DNA of 64,000 nucleotides from Pseudoalteromonas arctica A 37-1-2. Its GTDB lineage: Bacteria > Pseudomonadota > Gammaproteobacteria > Enterobacterales > Alteromonadaceae. Positions 57,194 through 64,000 of this stretch are shown here, one piece after another (position 1 is the stretch's first letter; every line of letters starts with the position of its first letter). The notes under the pieces were generated by a model. The model was not told where the DNA came from. It saw nothing but the letters and a program-made list of their open reading frames with translations, and searched no databases. The position numbers and the translations under genes are program-made. Location of the stretch: assembly GCF_000238395.3 (NCBI RefSeq), contig NZ_CP011025.1, positions 2,666,001-2,730,000 on the forward strand, read 5' to 3'.

Positions 57194-58503
57194 TACGCGC
57201 TCTCCAATACAAAGGCTGCACCTAAACCACCAGCAGCACACGCTGTTGTTAATGCTAAACCGCCACCACGACGTTTAAGCTCGTGTAAGCTTTGCGTAAT
57301 TAAGCGTGCACCTGTCGCTGCAAATGGGTGACCATATGCTAAAGAGCCGCCGTTAACGTTAAACTTATCCATGTTAATTTCGCCAATTGCTTTGCTGCGA
57401 CCTAAATGCTCTTGTGCAAATTTGTCTGAAGCAAACATTTTCATATTGGCAAGTGTTTGCGATGCAAACGCTTCGTGCATTTCAATTAAATCTAAATCAG
57501 CAAGCGTAATACCCGCTCTATCCAGTGCAATAGGCGTTGAATGAGCTGGGCCCATTAACATGTCTTTTTCTACGCCAATTGCCGAAAATGCAAAGCTACG
57601 TACGTAACCTAGTATTTCGTAACCAAGTGCTTTTGCTTTGCTTTCGCTCATCATAAGTACGGCCGCTGCACCATCAGTTAATGGTGTGGCATTTGCGGCA
57701 GTAACAGTACCGTGCTGACGGTCAAAAACAGGTTTAAGCTTGGCGTAGCCTTCAACCGTTGAGTTTTTACGAATGTTGTTATCTTCTGAAATAAAGCTTT
57801 TATATGGCGGTAAATGCGCCGTCATTACTTCATCTTTTAACTTTCCATCAGCCCATGCTTGCGTTGCAAGTGAGTGAGAACGATGCGCTAACGCATCTTG
57901 ATCTTCACGGCTAATATTATGTGTTTTAGCCATTTGCTCAGCAGTTTGCCCCATTGAAAGGCCTGTTGAGTACTCTGCAACTGCAGGAGGCACTGGTAAT
58001 AAATCTTTTAAACGCAGTTTTGAAAATATTTTTAAGCGTTGACCAAGCGTACGCGCTTTATTTAAATCAACTAAGCTGCCTGCTAGCTTTTTACTAACAC
58101 CAATTGGCAGTACTGATGACGAATCTGCGCCGCCTGCAATACCTACACTTACAGATCCCGCCATAATAGACTCAGCTACATTAGCAATAGCCTGAAAGCT
58201 GGTAGCACATGCGCGCGATACAGAATATGCATCGACCGATACCGGCATACCTGTGCCCAATACAATTTCACGTGCAATATTTGGCGCTTCTGGCATTTGT
58301 ACTACTTGACCAAATACAAGTTGATCAATTTCTGACTTGTTGAAATTTAATCGTTCAAGCATTTCGTTAACCACCAATTTACCCATATCAAGTGCAGGTA
58401 CATGGTGAAACGCTGTTGCTTGCTTTGCAAAAGGTGTACGTAAGCCGCTAACTATGGCAATACGGTCGCCCTTTGGTGTTTTTAGTATGTTTTGCTCAGA
58501 CAT
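57193..58503 (-). CDS. fadI: 3-ketoacyl-CoA thiolase FadI
   Basis: 436 residues. Thiolase with nucleophile Cys in [15 protein letters not shown], His in [20 protein letters not shown] and the final Cys in [14 protein letters not shown]. With FadJ it forms the beta-oxidation complex that releases acetyl-CoA. A 15-bp palindrome resembling a FadR operator lies 17 bp before the start. Confidence 0.96.
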   Translation of the reverse strand: MSEQNILKTPKGDRIAIVSGLRTPFAKQATAFHHVPALDMGKLVVNEMLERLNFNKSEIDQLVFGQVVQMPEAPNIAREIVLGTGMPVSVDAYSVSRACATSFQAIANVAESIMAGSVSVGIAGGADSSSVLPIGVSKKLAGSLVDLNKARTLGQRLKIFSKLRLKDLLPVPPAVAEYSTGLSMGQTAEQMAKTHNISREDQDALAHRSHSLATQAWADGKLKDEVMTAHLPPYKSFISEDNNIRKNSTVEGYAKLKPVFDRQHGTVTAANATPLTDGAAAVLMMSESKAKALGYEILGYVRSFAFSAIGVEKDMLMGPAHSTPIALDRAGITLADLDLIEMHEAFASQTLANMKMFASDKFAQEHLGRSKAIGEINMDKFNVNGGSLAYGHPFAATGARLITQSLHELKRRGGGLALTTACAAGGLGAAFVLESA

Positions 58504-58519
58504 TTATGCTCTCCCGCTG

Positions 58520-58534
58520 ACAGGTCTGACCTGT
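58520..58534. promoter_or_regulatory. FadR-like operator in front of fadI
   Basis: ACAGGTC-T-GACCTGT, a perfect 15-bp palindrome. E. coli FadR sites centre on CTGGTCNGACCAG; this one has the same GGTCNGACC core. Close to the start codon, it would repress in the absence of fatty acids. Family-based inference. Confidence 0.55.
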
Positions 58535-58809
58535 TTGTTTTCCTCGATTCTAAACAACCCGTGTACTAAAGCCAATAGATAAACACAAATTTATATAAAT
58601 AGTGTTTAATTACGACTATCACAATAGGCTTTTTTAGACGCATTTACAAAGTTTTGTGGTACGCTAAAAATCGTTAAAAAATAACGAACTATTTTAAAAA
58701 ATACAGTCTAACTCTTGAGTTACCCAATTATAAACCTTATAAATAGGTCAGTATTTATCACCTAACACTATTAGGTACAAACCCAGCTGACGAGGACAGT
58801 CCACTTATT
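58535..58809. other. Divergent spacer fadI / moxR
   Basis: About 275 bp without genes. It should carry both promoters; no -35/-10 pair is clear enough to call. A GAGGAC site lies before moxR. Confidence 0.45.
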
Positions 58810-59766
58810 ATGGCAGCTAACGCATTTTCACAATTAAAAACGTACTTAGATACACAAATCATTGGCCAGCCAGAGCTTACACAAGCGCTACTTATTGCTA
58901 TTTTAGCTGATGGTCACTTATTAGTAGAAGGCCCTCCTGGGCTTGCAAAAACACGTGCAGTTAATGCACTTGCTAAAGGTATTGAAGGATCGTTTCAGCG
59001 CGTACAGTTTACGCCAGACTTATTACCGGCTGATGTAACAGGTACCGATATTTATCGCCAACAAACTAGCGAGTTTGTATTTGAAAAAGGCCCTCTTTTT
59101 CACAACCTAATTTTAGCTGACGAAATTAACCGTGCACCAGCCAAAGTACAATCAGCACTATTAGAAGCCATGGCAGAGCGACAAGTGACCGTGGGTAAAA
59201 ACACTTATCCGCTTAGCGAACTATTTTTAGTTATGGCAACACAAAACCCGCTAGAGCAAGAAGGGACTTACCCGTTACCAGAAGCCCAGCTGGATCGCTT
59301 TTTACTGCACCTAAGTATTGGCTACCCTGGCGCTGAGCATGAGCTTGATATACTACGTTTAACACGTGGCGAAGCGCTTAACGAGCAACAACCAGTAATG
59401 CAAAAAATTAGTCAAAGCGATTTATTTGCAGCTCGTAAAGAAATATTAGGCCTTTATTTAGCAGAGCCGCTTGAGCAATATTTAGTACAACTTATTATTG
59501 CCACCCGTGAAGGCGCTAAATTAGATGCGCAACTAGGTAGCTGGATTGAGTTTGGTGCAAGTCCGCGTGCAACAATAGCACTTGATAAATGTGCTCGTGC
59601 TCATGCATGGCTTCAAGGCCGTGACTTTGTAGCACCTGATGATATTCAAGCTGTTGTGCATAACGTACTGCGTCATCGCATTATTTTAAGTTACGAAGCC
59701 CAAGCCGATGGCATTACTAAAGATCAAGTAATAAGCCGTATAGTTGAACTTGTAGCCGTACCATAA
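58810..59766 (+). CDS. MoxR-family AAA+ ATPase
   Basis: 318 residues. Walker A GPPGLAKTRA, Walker B LILADEINRAP and sensor ATQNPLEQEGTYPLPEAQ are typical MoxR. Such ATPases act as chaperones with VWA-domain partners, here coded just downstream. First gene of a five-or-more gene operon; 3 bp to the next gene. Confidence 0.93.
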   Translation: MAANAFSQLKTYLDTQIIGQPELTQALLIAILADGHLLVEGPPGLAKTRAVNALAKGIEGSFQRVQFTPDLLPADVTGTDIYRQQTSEFVFEKGPLFHNLILADEINRAPAKVQSALLEAMAERQVTVGKNTYPLSELFLVMATQNPLEQEGTYPLPEAQLDRFLLHLSIGYPGAEHELDILRLTRGEALNEQQPVMQKISQSDLFAARKEILGLYLAEPLEQYLVQLIIATREGAKLDAQLGSWIEFGASPRATIALDKCARAHAWLQGRDFVAPDDIQAVVHNVLRHRIILSYEAQADGITKDQVISRIVELVAVP

Positions 59767-59769
59767 GTT

Positions 59770-60714
59770 ATGCAAAAACAATTAGAATCCCAAGCATGGC
59801 TCAAACAGAGCCATAGCCACGGTGTTAATTTAGCACTCAAAGAGCTGATGTATTACAAAGCCAAAGCGCAATTGCTTGAACTTGCCCCTAAGGTAAAAAT
59901 AAAAAATACCTTAACAGGGCAATACCTTGCACCGCACAAAGGCCGAGGAATGGAATTTGCCGAAGTCCGACATTATCAGCAAGGTGACGATATTCGCTCT
60001 ATAGATTGGCGAGTTACTGCGCGTACCGGCGAGACTCACACAAAGCTCTTTCAAGAAGAAAAAGAGCGCCCTGTGTTTGTATTTACTGATTTTTCTAACT
60101 CAATGCTGTTTGGTTCAAAGTTACTATTAAAGTCGGTGCAAGCTGCGCATATAAGCGCTCTTGTTGCATGGTCGGCGTGTCAGCGCGGCGATAGAATTGG
60201 CGGTATTGTGTTTAATCAGCACTCGCATTTGGAGCTAAAGCCCAGCGCCCGTGAAAAAGCAGTCCTTAAGCTTTGTCATAATTTATGCGACAACCACCAG
60301 CAAGCACTCAACAACATTGATAAAACAGCCCCTAACAACTTTAGCGATAACCTAAAGCGCCTTAACCATTTAGCAAAACCAGGCAGCTTAGTGTATTTAG
60401 TGTCTGATTTTAATGCTCTGGATGATGCCAGCTTTAAGCAACTCGAAATATTAAGCCGCCACTGCGAGCTGATTGGTTGCCACATAAGCGATCCATTTGA
60501 GCATCAGTTACCTGCGTTTAAGCAAGCAGTCACCGTTAATGCAAATGGTCAAGACTTTGCCCTACCATTAATGGATAACAGCTTTAGAGAACGCTTTGCT
60601 AAAAATGCTGAGCAAGCATTTAGTACGCGCTTTAATCGCTTAACTAAATCGGGTCTTAATTTAATATCATTCAATGCAGCAACACCGCTTGAGCTGCAAT
60701 TAGTGAGAAAATAA
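59770..60714 (+). CDS. DUF58 domain protein
   Basis: 314 residues. DUF58 signature EFAEVRHYQQGDDIRSIDWR then TARTGETHTKLFQEEKERP, and the VWA-like FVFTDFSNSMLFG. Function unknown, but regularly paired with MoxR and Bat-type proteins. 2 bp to the next gene. Confidence 0.92.
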   Translation: MQKQLESQAWLKQSHSHGVNLALKELMYYKAKAQLLELAPKVKIKNTLTGQYLAPHKGRGMEFAEVRHYQQGDDIRSIDWRVTARTGETHTKLFQEEKERPVFVFTDFSNSMLFGSKLLLKSVQAAHISALVAWSACQRGDRIGGIVFNQHSHLELKPSAREKAVLKLCHNLCDNHQQALNNIDKTAPNNFSDNLKRLNHLAKPGSLVYLVSDFNALDDASFKQLEILSRHCELIGCHISDPFEHQLPAFKQAVTVNANGQDFALPLMDNSFRERFAKNAEQAFSTRFNRLTKSGLNLISFNAATPLELQLVRK

Positions 60715-60716
60715 CC

Positions 60717-61151
60717 ATGCAAACCAATCCACTCGATGGCCTGCACGATATAATAGCGCCAAGCCAAGTTAATTGGTGGCCACTCGCCCCTGCTTGGTGG
60801 GTTATTATTGCACTGCTGTTTTTAGCACTGTGCGCAGCTATTTATATATTTTACAAAAAACATAAATTTAAAAAGCCTAAACGCTACGCAATACAATTGA
60901 GCCAAAGTGAGCAAAATCCTCAGCAACTGCATATTATTTTAAAACGTTTAGTGATTGAATATTACGACAAGCGCCTTGCTGCGCAATCTACCTCTAAATG
61001 GTGCACAACACTTAATACGCTTACCGGTTTGAGCTTTACAGAACAAGAAATACTAAGCTTGTATAACCCCAGCCAAAAAGATACAACACTGTGCGAAAAA
61101 TTTCGCCAAGGTATTAAGCAATTTAAAATAAAGGAGTCAGTAAATGTTTGA
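60717..61151 (+). CDS. DUF4381 membrane protein
   Basis: 144 residues. N-terminal LDGLHDIIAPSQVNWWPLAP then one membrane span (about 25-48), followed by a cytoplasmic helical part with LKRLVIEYYDKRLAAQSTSK. Overlaps the next gene by 8 bp. Regular member of MoxR-Bat operons, function unknown. Confidence 0.88.
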   Translation: MQTNPLDGLHDIIAPSQVNWWPLAPAWWVIIALLFLALCAAIYIFYKKHKFKKPKRYAIQLSQSEQNPQQLHIILKRLVIEYYDKRLAAQSTSKWCTTLNTLTGLSFTEQEILSLYNPSQKDTTLCEKFRQGIKQFKIKESVNV

Positions 61152-62130
61152 ATTTAGCTGGCCATGGTTATTTTTATTAATACCCTTACCTTTATTACTT
61201 TTACTATTAAAACCCGCAGCAAGTAATGCCAGTACGCGTTTACGTATACCCAGTTTTGCAAAGCACAATTTAACCAGTCAAAGCATTGAGCCACACGCAC
61301 GACGTTTAAATCCTTTCGAGTGGGTAATTTGGTTATTACTTGTTACTGCCGCTGCCAATCCAACATGGTTAGATGAGCCAATCTCATTACCAAATGAAGG
61401 GCGCGATATAATGTTAGCGGTTGACTTGTCAGGCTCAATGACCGAACAAGACATGGCTTACAATGGCCAATATGTTGACCGCCTTACCATGGTAAAAGCC
61501 GTACTCAGTGATTTTATAGAGCAGCGTCAAGGCGACAGGCTTGGGCTGATATTATTTGGCGACACCGCATTTTTACAAACCCCGCTCACGCGCGACGTTA
61601 AAACAGTAAGTAAAATGCTCAGTGAAGCGCAAATTGGTTTAGTGGGACGCGCAACAGCCATTGGTGATGCATTGGGTCTTTCGGTAAAACGCTTTGCCAA
61701 TAAAGATGAGAGTAACCGTATTGTGGTGCTATTAACCGACGGACAAAACACCGCGGGCAATTTAAACCCAGAAGATGCTCTGCTGCTAGCTCGCGAGGAA
61801 GGTATTAAAGTGTACACCATTGGCGTTGGCTCAGATAATCCACGCGGCTTTAGCCTCTTTAACATGGGTGGCTCTAGTGGCAGTAGTTTAGATGAAAGCT
61901 TACTTAAAAAGATTGCCGAGCAAACTGGCGGATTATACTTTAGAGCCAAAGATGTAGCAGCCCTTCAACAAATTTACGCAGAGCTTGATAAACTTGAACC
62001 TATTAGCGCTGATGAACAAACATTCCGCCCACAAAGCTCATTATTTTACTACCCGTTACTTATCGCTATTTTACTTATTAGCTTAAAAGTAATGCTGAGT
62101 ACACTGCGTGCATTAAAGGAGCCAAACTAA
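61144..62130 (+). CDS. VWA-domain membrane protein (BatA type)
   Basis: 328 residues. N-terminal membrane spans, then a VWA domain with MIDAS motif DLSGSMTEQDM, LTDGQNTAG, and a C-terminal span (FYYPLLIAILLISLKVMLST). Bat proteins are linked to aerotolerance and MoxR-dependent folding of envelope proteins. Its TAA overlaps the ATG of the next gene by one base. Confidence 0.93.
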   Translation: MFEFSWPWLFLLIPLPLLLLLLKPAASNASTRLRIPSFAKHNLTSQSIEPHARRLNPFEWVIWLLLVTAAANPTWLDEPISLPNEGRDIMLAVDLSGSMTEQDMAYNGQYVDRLTMVKAVLSDFIEQRQGDRLGLILFGDTAFLQTPLTRDVKTVSKMLSEAQIGLVGRATAIGDALGLSVKRFANKDESNRIVVLLTDGQNTAGNLNPEDALLLAREEGIKVYTIGVGSDNPRGFSLFNMGGSSGSSLDESLLKKIAEQTGGLYFRAKDVAALQQIYAELDKLEPISADEQTFRPQSSLFYYPLLIAILLISLKVMLSTLRALKEPN

Positions 62131-64000
62131 TGGATTTTGAATTTATTCGCCCCGCTCTTTTATGGTTACTCATACCTGCTGTGGCATTATTTTTTGTCGC
62201 CTTAATTAAGCATAAAAAAACGACTAGTGAGCAGCTAATTGCACCGCATTTAGCACAATTTATAATGAGCGAAGCAAACACTAAAGCCAGCCAGCCACTT
62301 TGGTTAGTTGCTTTGTTTTGCAGCCTTGGCATTTTATTTAGTGCTGGGCCTAGCTTTGAGAAAAAACAAGCTCCTGTATTTCAAAGTAAAAGTGCCCGTG
62401 TAATTGTTATGGATATGTCGTACTCAATGTATAGCACCGATATTTTACCAAATCGTTTAATGCAATCACGCTTTAAAGCGCTTGATATGATTGAGCTGTT
62501 TAAAGAAGGTGATACCGCGCTTGTAGCTTACGCAGGCACGGCCTATATAATATCGCCACTAACAAACGACGCCACAACACTTAGTAATTTAATTCCAAGC
62601 TTAAGCCCTGAAATAATGCCAGACAAAGGCTCAAACGTTTTAGCCGGTCTTGATATGGCCAAAGAGCTATTAACACAAGCGGGTTATATTGATGGCGACA
62701 TTATTTTAGTGACCGACGGTATTGACCAGCAAGAACAAAGCGACGTGAGTAGCTTTACCAGTAACACCCAATATAGATTAAATATATATGGCGTAGGTAC
62801 CGCTCAAGGCGCTCCAATTAAGTTACCTGAAGGTGGTTTTTTGAAAGACAGATACGGCCAAATTGTAGTACCTACTCTCAATGCCAGTCAGCTTAAAAAT
62901 TTAGCATCGAGCAGTGGTGGTAAATTTGCTAGTTACCAGCCTAGTAATAACGACATAAATACGTTTGCCCCAAATGCACAAAGTGAATTATTGAAAGACG
63001 AAAAACAAAGCCACGCACTTTGGCGAATAGATGCAGGTATATACGGACTCTTGTTATTACTGCCATTTGGCTTGTATTTATTTAGACGCGCTGCCTTGCT
63101 GGGGGCTTTTTTAGCCTTTAGCTTTTTACCGCAGCAAAATGCGTATGCCGTAGAGCTTCCTACTCTTTTGCAAAATGCAGATCAACGTGCATTAGAGGCT
63201 TACAAAAATAAAGAATACGATGCAGCAACACAGGCGCAATCGAGTGAGTTAAAAGGCGCGGCGCTTTACCAGCAAGGTAATTTTGATGCTGCACTTAATG
63301 AGTTTAGTAATGATAAGTCGGCTACCGGTTTATACAACTACGGTAATGCCCTTGCCAAAGCTGGCAAGCTTGAGGACGCCATTGAAGCCTACAAACAAGC
63401 CCAAACCTTACAAGACGACTTTACACAAGCAACTGACAACCAAGCTTTAGTTGAACAATTACTCAATCAACAAGAGCAACAAAACCAGCAAGATCAGCAA
63501 AGCGACGGCGACGACTCTCAAGACCAAGATGATAGCCAGAAAAAAGATGAGCAAAACCAAGGGCAAAATTCTGATGAGTCAAAACAGGATCAGCAACAAA
63601 ATGGTGATAAAAGCGATTCTGAAAAAGGCGAAAACGAAAGTCAAAGCTCAAACGATGAAAAATCTGATAAAGAATCAGATAAAGAGTCTGAACAATCAAA
63701 AGATCAACAAGGTGAGCCTGGCGAGCAATCAGACAAGCAAAATGAACCTGATATGCAAGCTCAGCCACAAAGTGAGCAAGGGCAAAATAAAGACGCTGAC
63801 CAACCTAAAGACGAGCAGCAACAAAGTAAGCCACAAGCAATGAATGAGCAACCTGCTACTGATGAGCAAAAACAAAATGCTCAGCAACAAGCTATGCAAG
63901 CCCAAGCAAGTGAGCTCACTAATGAAGAAAAAGAAAAAGCACAACAGCTTAATCAACTACTTAGAAAAGTCCCGGACGATCCGGCTATTTTATTACGGAA
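62130..64000 (+). CDS. VWA-TPR fusion membrane protein (BatB/BatC type), 3' end outside
   Basis: Open frame of 623 codons to the window edge. N-terminal spans, VWA with VMDMSYSMYSTD (DxSxS MIDAS), a further span, then TPR repeats (SATGLYNYGNALAKAGKLED) and a long Gln/Asp/Ser/Lys-rich low-complexity region (about 445-600). It ends within QLNQLLRKVPDDPAILLR, close to the usual end of these proteins. It fuses two functions found as separate BatB and BatC in other bacteria, a common form in gammaproteobacteria. Confidence 0.9.
   Translation, partial: MDFEFIRPALLWLLIPAVALFFVALIKHKKTTSEQLIAPHLAQFIMSEANTKASQPLWLVALFCSLGILFSAGPSFEKKQAPVFQSKSARVIVMDMSYSMYSTDILPNRLMQSRFKALDMIELFKEGDTALVAYAGTAYIISPLTNDATTLSNLIPSLSPEIMPDKGSNVLAGLDMAKELLTQAGYIDGDIILVTDGIDQQEQSDVSSFTSNTQYRLNIYGVGTAQGAPIKLPEGGFLKDRYGQIVVPTLNASQLKNLASSSGGKFASYQPSNNDINTFAPNAQSELLKDEKQSHALWRIDAGIYGLLLLLPFGLYLFRRAALLGAFLAFSFLPQQNAYAVELPTLLQNADQRALEAYKNKEYDAATQAQSSELKGAALYQQGNFDAALNEFSNDKSATGLYNYGNALAKAGKLEDAIEAYKQAQTLQDDFTQATDNQALVEQLLNQQEQQNQQDQQSDGDDSQDQDDSQKKDEQNQGQNSDESKQDQQQNGDKSDSEKGENESQSSNDEKSDKESDKESEQSKDQQGEPGEQSDKQNEPDMQAQPQSEQGQNKDADQPKDEQQQSKPQAMNEQPATDEQKQNAQQQAMQAQASELTNEEKEKAQQLNQLLRKVPDDPAILLR

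Noticed and set aside
63451..63956. Open frames on both strands in the repetitive end of the window
   Set aside because: They are alternative frames of the Gln/Asp/Ser-rich part of the VWA-TPR gene, which has a clear start at 62130 and continuous coding.

Overview
The window looks like a stretch of a Pseudoalteromonas-type marine gammaproteobacterial chromosome (order Alteromonadales). Protein sequences, the rimP-nusA-infB-rbfA-truB-rpsO-pnp-nlpI order, low G+C, and dispersed small inverted-repeat elements all fit. No species is claimed.

0.3-12.3 kb: a housekeeping block on the minus strand, reading initiator tRNA (metY), rimP, nusA, infB, rbfA, truB, rpsO, pnp, nlpI and a putative secreted or membrane-anchored zinc metallopeptidase. 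A long hairpin lies in the pnp leader, and a 270-bp inverted-repeat element sits between rpsO and pnp.

12.7-17.7 kb: a globin-like orphan, an iron-sulfur photolyase, a small heat-shock protein, an IS50-like (IS4 family) insertion sequence that seems to have landed in a terminator hairpin, and a peroxiredoxin-like protein.

17.8-28.1 kb: the most interesting region. It encodes a complete multistep phosphorelay: a hybrid PAS histidine kinase, an isochorismatase-like protein lacking its catalytic Asp, a receiver protein, an Hpt protein (LuxU role), a LuxO-like sigma-54 activator, a stand-alone EAL protein and a small membrane protein. Three of its four transcription units have sigma-54 (-24/-12) promoter candidates, and all four have a copy of the dyad TTGCA-N3-TGCAA upstream, which matches the LuxO site known from vibrios. 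The LuxO-like gene itself is split by a 1,637-bp IS3-family element with a 4-bp target duplication, so the regulon appears to have lost its activator in this strain.

28.2-35.6 kb: grxA, a DEAD-box helicase, an orphan membrane protein, an AbgT transporter, and the yfcL / NAD-kinase-like / epmC group. 36-40.3 kb: a large subtilase lipoprotein lying between two copies of a 60-bp direct repeat derived from the epmC upstream region. 40.3-47.4 kb: a zinc-ribbon protein, GST, DUF4112, aroC-prmB with divergent smrB, an AEC transporter, SDR, RidA and SixA.

47.6-54.9 kb: an M16 peptidase, a PAS-GGDEF-EAL protein, the EF-P-like factor EfpL (its terminator separated from it by a 207-bp repeat element), a YjbR-like protein and a GNAT acetyltransferase. 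55-58.5 kb: the fadIJ beta-oxidation operon with a FadR-like palindrome. 58.8-64 kb: a moxR-DUF58-DUF4381-VWA-VWA/TPR (Bat-type) operon, cut by the window edge.
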